NCBI GenBank assembly: GCA_014379925.1
Contig: JACMKY010000582.1
Span: 1 to 15,856 of the forward strand
From: Cytophagales bacterium
Lineage (GTDB): Bacteria; Bacteroidota; Bacteroidia; Cytophagales; ES-bin-26
Direction of reading: 5' to 3'
Length of the DNA stretch: 15,856 nt
The notes beneath the pieces are model-generated. The model was given only the letters and a program-made list of their open reading frames with translations, searched no databases and was not told the DNA's origin. This document shows, one piece after another, positions 1 through 7,572 of this stretch. The position numbers and the translations under genes are program-made. Every line of letters begins with the position of its first letter. Position 1 is the first letter of the stretch.

Positions 1-44
1 CTGGTTACTGGATAAGCAGGAAGTTATCGGTAGTATCGTGTCGG

Positions 45-899
45 TTACAAAGCACCTTCGAAGGTATCGGCTTGGCGGAGGTCCCCGGTTTTGTACCCTT
101 TGTTGAACCACTGCATGCGCTGTTCGGAGGTGCCGTGGGTGAAGGCATCGGGCACTACGTAACCCTGGGCTTCCATCTGCAACCGGTCGTCCCCGATGGC
201 ATTGGCGGCCCCGAGGGCTTCTTCAATGTCGCCCGCCTCCAGAATATTGGCCGTTCGTTGGGCGTGGTGAGCCCAAACGCCCGCCAGAAAATCGGCCTGC
301 AGTTCCAGCCGAACCGACAATGCGTTGGCGTCCTCCTGACTCAGGCTGCTTTGGCGGGCGTGTACCTTGTCGGATATTCCCAGCAGGTGTTGCACGTGAT
401 GACCTACCTCGTGGGCCACCACGTACGCCATGGCAAAGTCGCCGGGTGCCTGAAACCGGTTCTGGAGGTCATTGTAAAAACTGAGGTCGATGTATACTTT
501 CCGGTCCGCCGGGCAGTAGAAGGGACCGGTAGCCGAAGTAGCCGTGCCGCAGCCGGATTGGCCCTGACCCGAAAAAAGTACCAGCACTGGCTCCTGATAC
601 GGTTGTCCCAACTGCTCGGAAAACAGTTTGTTCCACACGTCTTCCGTCTCCTTCAGGACCACGGATACGAACTGGGCTTGCTTGTCCTGCGCCGGGTTGG
701 CACCCGGTTGCGCGGCTGGATTGAGTCCCGACGGGCCCGATGGGTTGTCAACGTTGAGGTATTCCGAAGGATCTCCCCCGAAGAGTAAGGTCAGAATCAC
801 GGCGATGATGCCGCCGATGCCGCCTCCCACGGCTAACTTCCCCCCCATCCCTCTTCGGTCGTCTACATTGCCGCTTCCTTGTCTTCCTTGCCAGCGCAT
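45..899 (-). CDS. ypfJ: Neutral zinc metallopeptidase, YpfJ family, membrane-anchored
   Basis: This is a 284-residue protein of the YpfJ/KPN_02809 family of putative neutral zinc metallopeptidases, whose physiological substrate is not established. The N-terminus is short and basic (MRWQGRQGSGNVDDRRGMGG). It is followed by a glycine-rich hydrophobic helix at about residues 21-41, so the catalytic domain should face the periplasm. A Pro/Gly/Asn-rich linker covers about 45-70. The zinc-binding HExxH motif is HEVGHHVQH, with H163, E164 and H167. The downstream ELQADFLAG segment (about 199-207) supplies the likely third ligand region, as is usual in the family. C117 and C129 could form a disulfide. 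Length and the RGM...GG start match the family, so the ATG at 899 is convincing. It is transcribed in the same direction as the LRR gene upstream but lies 388 bases from it, so it is probably a separate unit. Confidence 0.95.
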   Translation of the reverse strand: MRWQGRQGSGNVDDRRGMGGKLAVGGGIGGIIAVILTLLFGGDPSEYLNVDNPSGPSGLNPAAQPGANPAQDKQAQFVSVVLKETEDVWNKLFSEQLGQPYQEPVLVLFSGQGQSGCGTATSATGPFYCPADRKVYIDLSFYNDLQNRFQAPGDFAMAYVVAHEVGHHVQHLLGISDKVHARQSSLSQEDANALSVRLELQADFLAGVWAHHAQRTANILEAGDIEEALGAANAIGDDRLQMEAQGYVVPDAFTHGTSEQRMQWFNKGYKTGDLRQADTFEGAL

Positions 900-1287
900 C
901 TTTTATGAATAGGTTAAAAAGTGAAAGGTTGAATTCTTTGGTGTTATACATTGACGGATGCGAAAAGGTTGCTCTCCTTCGGAGCTGACCCCGGCCGTAG
1001 TCACGGGTTGATTCCACTCGCAACGGACGGTATGTCGTCCACCCGGCGGTACGATAAAAAAGTGGTATAACGCAGGAATTGAATGTCGTTTTGGAGAACA
1101 GAGCGAGACAACGGGCCTCATTGGCCGTTTCTAGCTTTTCCTTGCACAAAGAAAAAACCAAGTAACAAAAAAATTCCCTTCTCAGCGCCAAACCGCCGTG
1201 AAGCGGGTGAGGTCGGGGTGGGCAACGCGGGCGGCTGGTGCTTCGTGCGCCAATGGTTTGCGGCTTGAATTAAAAACGAGGCTCGGA
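900..1287. other. Intergenic region between peptidase and LRR genes
   Basis: This stretch of 388 bases lies between two minus-strand genes. I see no convincing gene: the short frames that cross it lack protein-like composition or overlap their neighbours. The part nearest the peptidase start is A/T-rich and probably holds its promoter, but I find no exact TAnnTTTG box. Around 1139-1190 there is an A-rich stretch that includes aagtaacaaaaaaattccc. It resembles A-rich intergenic sequence I associate with other Bacteroidota, but only one copy is present here. Confidence 0.5.
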
Positions 1288-2808
1288 TTAAAAATACGTG
1301 ATTTGACAACCAGTGTGCTTTTTCTTGAACCGATCCTTGTCTCCCACCGCCACCTTGGTGAGTTGGCATTTCAGCACGCGCAGTCCGTCCATGCCGTGTA
1401 CGGGGCCCAGTTCGGTTACCGTGGTGTTGGAGAAGTCCAGGACTTCCAGGTGATCGGACTTGCGCAGGGCATTCAGGTGGGTGATCCGGGTGGTGCCCAC
1501 GTTCAGGTCCACCAGAAACGCGTGATCGGCCAGGGGATCGAGGGTCGGAATCGGATTGGCGCCGCAATTCAGGTAAGCCAGTTTGGGCAGGCGGCGAAAG
1601 GGTTCGGCGCTGTCCAGGCCCGTGCTGTAACAATCGAGCACCACCAGGTTGGGAAAGCGGGTCAGCACGCCGAAATCGGCGACCTTGTTCTTCCCGAAAC
1701 GAAGTTCTTCCAGGTTCACCAGCGCGGCTAACGGGCCCAGCGTGGTCGCCTGGTTGTTGTTGAAGTTGAGTTTCTTCAGTTGCACCAATCCCGCGAGCGG
1801 GGTCAGGTCCGTCACCTCGTTGTCGGAGAAGTTCAGGTCTTCCAGCTTGGTCAGACCCGCTACCGGCCGGATGTCCTTCAACTTCAGAAAACTGCCGTTG
1901 AGCCGGATCAGGTTCGACAGGCTGTCAATTCCCTGCAGGCTGGTTACCCGGGTTCGCGACACGTTCAGGTCTTCCAGAAAAACGAGCTTGCCGAGCGGCC
2001 TTAAATCCCCGATGGCCGTTTGCGAACAATCCAGCTCCGACAACTCGGTGAACCGGGCCAGGGGCGTCGCGTCCTGGATGGGTGTTTTGGCGATGGACAG
2101 TTTCCGGAGCGCAAGCAAGCCTTCCAGGTCGCTCTCGCGGGGATACGCCTCCACCTGGTAATTCTTCATCAGCACGGCTTTCCAGTCCGCGCCCAGCGCC
2201 GTCCACCAGGCCACCAGGGGCGGCAGCGGCCGCAGTGTGGGCGCGGTGCCGGCCTTGCTGACGGCCAACAGCTGGGTTTTCTCCAACGGATTGCCGCGGC
2301 CGAAGCGGACGTAAAAGCTGAGCGCAACCGTGCGACTGAATTGCACCGTATCCACTTCGTTGCTGTCGGCGGGCGGGGTGGTTTGCCAGGCCAGCGACTT
2401 GGGTACCCGCACTTCCAGGTAATCGTAGCGCCGCACCTGATCGGTTTTCACCGGGCCGAACTGGGCCTGCTCCAGCAACAGGGTGGTTAATACGCCGTCG
2501 GGAAACTGTTTGGGCAGCAACTCCTGCACGTACTGCTGCATCGAAACGGGCGCGGGCGCGGCCAGGCTGTCCAGGTCGTTGGCCACCAGGATGGACTTGT
2601 CCTCCACCAGGGTCAGGAGTTCCCGCTTGCCGGCGTTGCGTTCGGCGGCGGTGGCGTTGGGCTTGGCAATTGCCCGCAGGTTCTTTTCGTAGGTGCGCAG
2701 CAGCTGACGCACCTGTTGTTTTTCGGCTTCGGTGGCGGGCGTTTGCGCGGGACTCGAACCAAGGCTCCAGCCGAGGAGCGCGGAGAAGGCAAGCAGGAAG
2801 CGGGGCAT
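1288..2808 (-). CDS. Secreted leucine-rich-repeat protein (22-residue repeats)
   Basis: From the ATG at 2808 this is a 506-residue protein. It begins with a signal peptide (MPRFLLAFSALLGWSLGSSP, likely cleaved after Ala-Gln near residue 21-22). A domain of about 200 residues that I do not recognise follows. Eleven uninterrupted 22-residue leucine-rich repeats then cover about 232-473, for example TKLEDLNFSDNEVTDLTPL, ending in a basic cap that finishes GCQITYF. The repeat class resembles SDS22/internalin repeats, which form curved protein-binding solenoids, so the likely role is binding a partner protein in the periplasm or outside the cell. The partner is unknown. The frame also opens at an ATG at 2880, but a good TACTTTTG promoter box lies at 2848-2855, between the two ATGs. 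The second start also gives the clean signal peptide, so I chose 2808. Confidence 0.88.
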   Translation of the reverse strand: MPRFLLAFSALLGWSLGSSPAQTPATEAEKQQVRQLLRTYEKNLRAIAKPNATAAERNAGKRELLTLVEDKSILVANDLDSLAAPAPVSMQQYVQELLPKQFPDGVLTTLLLEQAQFGPVKTDQVRRYDYLEVRVPKSLAWQTTPPADSNEVDTVQFSRTVALSFYVRFGRGNPLEKTQLLAVSKAGTAPTLRPLPPLVAWWTALGADWKAVLMKNYQVEAYPRESDLEGLLALRKLSIAKTPIQDATPLARFTELSELDCSQTAIGDLRPLGKLVFLEDLNVSRTRVTSLQGIDSLSNLIRLNGSFLKLKDIRPVAGLTKLEDLNFSDNEVTDLTPLAGLVQLKKLNFNNNQATTLGPLAALVNLEELRFGKNKVADFGVLTRFPNLVVLDCYSTGLDSAEPFRRLPKLAYLNCGANPIPTLDPLADHAFLVDLNVGTTRITHLNALRKSDHLEVLDFSNTTVTELGPVHGMDGLRVLKCQLTKVAVGDKDRFKKKHTGCQITYF

Positions 2809-2847
2809 GGGCGGAACAGTTGACGTGACGACGGTTGCGATCAACGT

Positions 2848-2855
2848 CAAAAGTA
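2848..2855 (-). promoter_or_regulatory. Bacteroidota -7 promoter box for the LRR gene
   Basis: Read on the minus strand this is TACTTTTG, an exact match to the Bacteroidota TAnnTTTG -7 element. It would place the transcript start near 2841 and give a leader of roughly 33 bases to the ATG at 2808. No clear TTTG -33 element is visible at the usual 19-21 base distance; the nearest is a TTCT-containing stretch. The box lies downstream of the alternative ATG at 2880, so it argues against that start. Confidence 0.5.
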
Positions 2856-3069
2856 TGGGTTTTGCCAGTAGAAAGAACACCGCTCCCGTTTGGGCACCCG
2901 TTCGGGCTGTAAGCTATCCCGCTTGGGTAGGCATTCCGGGTTACTCCCGTGCTTGGTGGCGGGCATTGCTTACATTCCCGGGTGCTTCCTTCGCGGATAC
3001 GGCGGCGGAGTGGCGAACGCAGGCGGCCAGCAGCCAGTGCCCGAAACGGCGGCGGGAGTGCCCGAAGAA

Positions 3070-4491
3070 TTACCGGTAGAAGCTATAATACCCGCCCACG
3101 CCATTTCGGTTGACGCCTTCGATCAGCCCCCGCCCGGAAACGTTGTTCAGCAGTTCGGCCACCTCCTGCGGCGACTGCACGGTTTGGCGGTTGATGGCGG
3201 TGATGACGAAGCCCTCTTCCACACCCAGGCGGCTGATGAGGCCCGGCGTAAGCTTGGCCACCCGCACCCCCCCGGTAATGCCCAGTTTGTCGCGCTCCAC
3301 CTTCGAGAGGGTCACCAGCTCGGCCCCGAGTCCGCTCACCGTGTAGACCGCCTGCTTCTTCAGGAGGCCGGTGGTGCCATCCTGGTTGGTCAGCGTGAGC
3401 TGAACTTCCCGGGCGATCCCGTTTCGCTGGCCGCTTACCTTAATTTTGTCGCCGGGGCGGTAGTAGCTGAGCTGTTCGTTGAATGCACTCTTGCCCTCGA
3501 TGGCTTCTCCGTTGATCCGCAGAATCACGTCTCCTTTCCGCAACCCCGACCGGCCGGCCGGACCGTCGGCAGCGACGTAGCTGATTGTCACACCGTTGAG
3601 TCCGTCCACCTTCAGCTCGCGGGCGGTTTCGGGATTCAGATCGGTGACTTCCGCTCCCAAAAATGCTTTTTGCACCACCCCGTACTGGATGAGGTCATTG
3701 GTGATCTTGGCCACAATGTCCACCGGAATGGCAAAGCCGTAGCCGGTGTACGAACCCGTGCGCGAGAGGATCGCCGTGTTGATGCCCACCAGTTCGCCCT
3801 TGGCGTTGACCAAGGCCCCGCCGCTGTTGCCGGGATTGATGGCCGCGTCGGTCTGGATGAAAGATTCGATGGGAAACTGCGCCTGGAGAATGCCAATGTC
3901 GCGGCCTTTGGCACTCACAATGCCCGCCGTCACGGTGGAGGTGAGGTTGAAGGGGTTGCCCACCGCCAGCACCCACTCGCCCACCTGCACGTCCCGGGAG
4001 CGGCCCTGCCGGATGGCCGGCAACTGGTTATCGGCCACCTTCAGCACCGCCAGGTCGGTGGAAGGGTCGGTTCCGACAATTTCGGCCGGGTAGGACCGCT
4101 TGCGGTGCACCACTTCAATTTTGTTCGCGTTCTCGATCACGTGGTGGTTGGTCACGATGTATCCGTCGGAAGTGAAAATCACGCCCGAGCCCGAACTGAC
4201 CACCAGTTGATCCCGTCCCTCGCCGTTGAAGAATAAACTGAGGAAGTCGGTACTGCGCGTAGTGGTGGAGGTTTTGATGTACACGACGCTGGGCGCACTC
4301 AACGCCGAGGCGGCCACGAAGTCACCCGACAGCGGCAGGGCGGCGGCCCGCGGGGAACGAAAGTCCGCCTGCCGGTAGGGCGCATTCCCTTCCGTCACCG
4401 GGCGCAGGGTGCCTTGCCACTGGTGGAGGGTGAACGCGCCGGCCAATCCGGCGGTAAAGCCAAGCAGGGTAGTCTTTAAAACTTGTTTCAC
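3070..4491 (-). CDS. degP: Deg/HtrA-type periplasmic serine protease with two PDZ domains
   Basis: This is a trypsin-like serine protease and probable chaperone that degrades or refolds damaged envelope proteins. Starting from the GTG at 4491 it has 473 residues. An N-terminal signal anchor (VKQVLKTTLLGFTAGLAGAF) is followed by a linker and then the protease domain with the full catalytic triad: H117 in TNHHVI, D146 in DPSTDLAV and S223 in NPGNSGGAL. PDZ1 begins near residue 278 (FLGAEVTDL) and contains GLRKGDVILRINGEAI. PDZ2 runs to the C-terminus and contains VEEGFVITAINRQTV. The frame also opens at an ATG at 4584, adding 31 residues ahead of the membrane helix, but that extension is unlike a signal sequence. 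I prefer the GTG, which yields a normal signal anchor; this choice is moderately sure. The symbol is generic for the family (degP/degQ/htrA cannot be separated here). Confidence 0.93.
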   Translation of the reverse strand: MKQVLKTTLLGFTAGLAGAFTLHQWQGTLRPVTEGNAPYRQADFRSPRAAALPLSGDFVAASALSAPSVVYIKTSTTTRSTDFLSLFFNGEGRDQLVVSSGSGVIFTSDGYIVTNHHVIENANKIEVVHRKRSYPAEIVGTDPSTDLAVLKVADNQLPAIRQGRSRDVQVGEWVLAVGNPFNLTSTVTAGIVSAKGRDIGILQAQFPIESFIQTDAAINPGNSGGALVNAKGELVGINTAILSRTGSYTGYGFAIPVDIVAKITNDLIQYGVVQKAFLGAEVTDLNPETARELKVDGLNGVTISYVAADGPAGRSGLRKGDVILRINGEAIEGKSAFNEQLSYYRPGDKIKVSGQRNGIAREVQLTLTNQDGTTGLLKKQAVYTVSGLGAELVTLSKVERDKLGITGGVRVAKLTPGLISRLGVEEGFVITAINRQTVQSPQEVAELLNNVSGRGLIEGVNRNGVGGYYSFYR

Positions 4492-5102
4492 TTTTGCGCA
4501 ACGATTACCACCAGAAGTTGAAAAGGCGTCAGCAAGCCGTAACAAGGATTGTTGGCTTGGCCGGATGCGAAAACTGCGGCTCATTCGACCGCCGGGCGGC
4601 CTCTTCTACTATTGCCTTTGCTCCTGCTATGATAAGCACCTTTGCTGGCATTTTCAACGGCCGAGCAATAATTATTGTCCCGTTTTCACCCATCGGGAGG
4701 TGATTACGGTCCACTTGTTGGGTAAGCGGCAAAAACAGTTTACCGGTAAAGAAGCCCATCCGCCCCCGAAGACGAGTTGATGCGTCAACGTTGCTTTCAA
4801 AATGGTTACTTAGATGGGTGTCTAGCCGATTCCCTGCTCATCCTCCTCTCCAAGCGACCCGATCAGGCCAAATGGCCCTTGGCCGGGGGACAAAATTGAG
4901 GATGCATCGTCCTGCCGCCGTGGCAAGAGCCCCGATTAAGCAAACCGGACAACGGTGGCGGGCGGAGTATCTTTTGCCGAAGTTTTAACAAAACCACGGT
5001 TGCACCGTATAAGCGGTATCCCATCCAATCCCCTTCCCTGATCAAACCAAATTCAACCGTTTTGTTGCCATTCCTATTCTTACACTTAATCTACTTATCC
5101 AA
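4492..5102. other. Spacer between divergent htrA and superoxide dismutase genes
   Basis: This divergent intergenic region of about 600 bases must hold the promoters of both genes. I see no exact TAnnTTTG box for either. Just upstream of htrA there is TAATCGTTGC (minus strand), one base off the consensus spacing, and it would give a nearly leaderless transcript at the GTG. A small inverted repeat, GGCCAA/TTGGCC with a 7-base loop, lies at 4866-4884. Short open frames across the region, such as 4529-4759 on the minus strand, lack convincing protein character. There is no RNA gene or repeat family that I recognise. Confidence 0.5.
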
Positions 5103-5720
5103 ATGTTTAACAACACGATTTCGAAAGATCGGCGGCGCGAAGTTCGCGGCCACGAGCGTAAAACCGGACGTCCCGGATTGCTGCGCCGGTGGTGCAGCGT
5201 GGGCCTGGTCGCCGCTGGCCTGATGGCGGGTTGCAAGGAAGACAATCCCGCGGATGAAGTATCGGCTTCCGTTGCCCTGGTGGATGCCAGTGGCAAGGAC
5301 GTTGGCACCGCCCAACTCACGGAGAATGACCAGGGAATTGTTACCCTTACCGTCAAGGCCAACGGCCTGCCGGCCGGAACGCACGGAATCCACTTCCACG
5401 AGGTGGGCATTGCCGATCCCCAAGCCTCCCCTCCTTTTTCCACGGCGGGTGAGCACTACAACCCGGCGGCCAAACAACACGGGCTTAACAACCCGAACGG
5501 GGTGCACGCGGGCGACCTGCCAAACTTGCAGGTCGGTGACCAGGGCACCGGCACGCTGACTACCACCACCGACCGCATCACGCTGAAGGCTGGTCCGGCT
5601 ACCGCGTTCGACGCCAACGGCACCGCGTTAATCATCCACGCCAATGCGGATGACCAAGTGACCGATCCTTCCGGCAACAGCGGCGGCCGGATTGCGGGTG
5701 GGGTAGTAAAACCCGACTAA
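5103..5720 (+). CDS. sodC: Cu/Zn superoxide dismutase family lipoprotein
   Basis: This 205-residue protein converts superoxide to hydrogen peroxide and oxygen in the envelope. A basic N-terminus and hydrophobic stretch (VGLVAAGLMAGC) lead to a lipobox-like site with C44 as the probable lipidated residue. The following Lys-Glu-Asp resembles the surface lipoprotein export signal known in Bacteroidota. All expected metal ligands are present: H97 and H99 (GIHFHE), H118 (EHYNP), H126 (KQHG), H135 and D138 (HAGDL), and H179 (IIHANADD). The active-site arginine is R196 (GGRIAGG). The two cysteines that form the usual intrasubunit disulfide are missing; the only cysteines are C31 and C44. The roughly 30-residue basic segment ahead of the hydrophobic core is long, and a TTG near codon 26 would give a shorter signal peptide, so the start is not certain. 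It appears monocistronic, with its own terminator. Confidence 0.93.
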   Translation: MFNNTISKDRRREVRGHERKTGRPGLLRRWCSVGLVAAGLMAGCKEDNPADEVSASVALVDASGKDVGTAQLTENDQGIVTLTVKANGLPAGTHGIHFHEVGIADPQASPPFSTAGEHYNPAAKQHGLNNPNGVHAGDLPNLQVGDQGTGTLTTTTDRITLKAGPATAFDANGTALIIHANADDQVTDPSGNSGGRIAGGVVKPD

Positions 5721-5792
5721 GCAAAGCAGCGGGGTGGAGATGGGGAGGACGGTCGTTGCGGGGATGATCCGAATGGCTGACCAATGATTGGG

Positions 5793-5825
5793 AAGGGAGC
5801 CGGTAGTCATCGGCTCCCTTTTTTT
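5793..5825 (+). terminator. Rho-independent terminator of the superoxide dismutase gene
   Basis: The stem GGGAGCCG (5795-5802) pairs with CGGCTCCC (5811-5818) across an 8-base loop. Two further A-T pairs extend the stem, and it runs straight into seven T residues. It lies about 70 bases past the sodC stop and separates it from the converging minus-strand gene. The minus strand has no T-run after the stem, so it acts mainly for sodC. Confidence 0.9.
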
Positions 5826-5866
5826 CTGAAGTTCGTCCCGGAATGGCAACCGGGATTGGGGTGCGC

Positions 5867-7540
5867 TCACTCATTCACCCTCACCAGCCGCGACCCGACG
5901 AACTTGAGCAAGGGCACGTATTGGTTGGCATTGGAGCCGGAGTAATCGAAGCCGGACCCAGTCAGTGCCTTGGCGGGGGGCTGCCGATGCAATTCCTCCC
6001 GGAAATGAACCCCGTATTTGGCCAGCATTTGTCCGAAAAACACCATCAGGTCGTAGCCCTCGTAGGCGTACTGGGAGGGAATGAGGTTGTGGCGGGAGAA
6101 GTAGCGGCTGTGAAACGATTTTACCGAATCGCTCTGCTGATCCACGTAGCCGGGATGGATGAAATGCACGTTGCGCCGCTCGTACTGGTCGTAGCCGATC
6201 ATCTGGAAATCCAAAAAGTTGGCGTTGGTGATTACCGGCACGGTGGAATTTGCCACGGCAAGGTCGCTCATTAGCGTAGCCGCCACGCTCTGGTTGCCGG
6301 TGGAAACGAAAACGTGCCCCACGGTGCCGGCGCTCAGTTCCTGCAACGACGAACCGAACTGGGTGTTGAGTATTTTCCTGAAGACCGGCACTTTCCCCCC
6401 CGTTGCCTTCACCCGGTCGCGGTACGCGTGCGCCATGATGGAATCTTCCGGGGTGTTTCCGTAGAAGACCAGGGCCGCGTTGGGTGGAAAATTCCTGGCG
6501 GCGTATTCGGCGGCCCGGCTCGCCCGGATCTGCGGCGAAACCTGGGTCAGAAAGCTGAACGGATTGTCCTGAACCAGCTTTTGATTGGTGGAAATCGGAT
6601 TGATCAAACCCACTTGGCCGGCGTTGGAAAAGGAAGCCACCACCCGGTTGGTTTCGGCGTACAACGGCCCGATCAGCAAGTCCACCGCCTTGAATTCGGG
6701 GGCGTTCACTACACCCAGGGCTTGGTTGGCCTCGTTGAGGACGTCGTAGGCGAGCAGGTTGACGGTGATGCCTTCTTCGGCCAGCTTGTCCTTTCCCAAT
6801 TGAATACCCTTGTACATATCCAGCGCTACCTCCCTCGAAGAAGCGTCACCCTTCAGAAAGGGAAACAGCACGGCCACGTTGTAGGCGCTCTTCTTCACTT
6901 CGGCCGCCGGCACTACCTCCGTTCGCCGGTCGGTTTTGAACCGTTTTCCGAGCCGGTCGGCCAGGGCCTGGTCCTCCGGCGTAAGCGGACCGGCCAGTAA
7001 TTTTCCGACCAGCGCACCCGCCACGGCCGCATCGTCCGGATACGCAGTCTGGAGTATCTTCAGGGTATTGACGTCCCGGATTTGACCCAGGTAGTGTTGC
7101 TTGAGCGCCTCCGCGTCGGCATCCAGGCTTTTGTTCCGAACCGGCTTCAGCGCCGCGAGTGCGCCGGCGTAGTCGGCGGACTCGAAGGCCGCGTTCGCCA
7201 ACAGGTAACGCGCCTCGTCGGCCTGCTTCCAGTTGGCGTGCTTTTCCAGCAACTGCAACAGCAACGTCCTGGCTTCGGCGGGCTGCTTGTTGCCCAAGGC
7301 CGCCCGCGCCGAATAATAGTGGGCGTAGGCCGCGTAGGCATTGGCCGGACTCACCCGCAGCAGCGGCCGGAAGGCTTCGCGGGCGAGGGAGTACTTGCCC
7401 TCGTCCAGCAGCTGTTTGCCCTCCTGGTATTTTTTCTGGTAATCGGCGTTGGTTTGGGCGGAAACGAAGACCGGAGAAAAGAAACCGGCGAAAAGGAGAC
7501 CGGCGAAAAAGAGGCCAAGGCCACGTCCTGGATGCGTCAT
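5867..7540 (-). CDS. Secreted TPR plus type-1 periplasmic-binding-fold protein (LpoA-like architecture)
   Basis: This is a 557-residue exported protein. A signal peptide of about 29 residues ends in PVFVSAQ. Residues about 30-190 are alpha-helical with TPR-like repeats (YQEGKQLLDEGKYSLAREAF and ARYLLANAAFESADYAGAL). Residues about 215-557 form a type-1 periplasmic-binding fold of the LivJ/Peripla_BP_6 kind (YNVAVLFPFL, DLLIGPLYAE, VGLINPISTNQ, YEGYDLMVFFGQML). Automatic annotation would probably call it an ABC-transporter substrate-binding protein, yet no permease or ATPase gene is nearby. TPR plus this fold is also the architecture of LpoA, the outer-membrane activator of penicillin-binding proteins, though this protein has no lipobox. 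The frame is open upstream to 7993 inside yidC, but only the ATG at 7540 gives a signal peptide. It starts 32 bases after the yidC stop and is probably co-transcribed with it. Confidence 0.88.
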   Translation of the reverse strand: MTHPGRGLGLFFAGLLFAGFFSPVFVSAQTNADYQKKYQEGKQLLDEGKYSLAREAFRPLLRVSPANAYAAYAHYYSARAALGNKQPAEARTLLLQLLEKHANWKQADEARYLLANAAFESADYAGALAALKPVRNKSLDADAEALKQHYLGQIRDVNTLKILQTAYPDDAAVAGALVGKLLAGPLTPEDQALADRLGKRFKTDRRTEVVPAAEVKKSAYNVAVLFPFLKGDASSREVALDMYKGIQLGKDKLAEEGITVNLLAYDVLNEANQALGVVNAPEFKAVDLLIGPLYAETNRVVASFSNAGQVGLINPISTNQKLVQDNPFSFLTQVSPQIRASRAAEYAARNFPPNAALVFYGNTPEDSIMAHAYRDRVKATGGKVPVFRKILNTQFGSSLQELSAGTVGHVFVSTGNQSVAATLMSDLAVANSTVPVITNANFLDFQMIGYDQYERRNVHFIHPGYVDQQSDSVKSFHSRYFSRHNLIPSQYAYEGYDLMVFFGQMLAKYGVHFREELHRQPPAKALTGSGFDYSGSNANQYVPLLKFVGSRLVRVNE

Positions 7541-7572
7541 AACCCGTGTCGTTGATACCGCCCCGAAGGCGA

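Noticed and set aside
2890..4236. A long plus-strand frame (448 codons) antisense to htrA
   Set aside because: Shadow of the protease gene; the product has no recognisable fold and a shadow-like amino acid composition.
4529..4759. Small minus-strand frame of 76 codons upstream of htrA
   Set aside because: It overlaps the likely htrA promoter region, and its only protein-like patch is a short hydrophobic run; there is no supporting start or domain.
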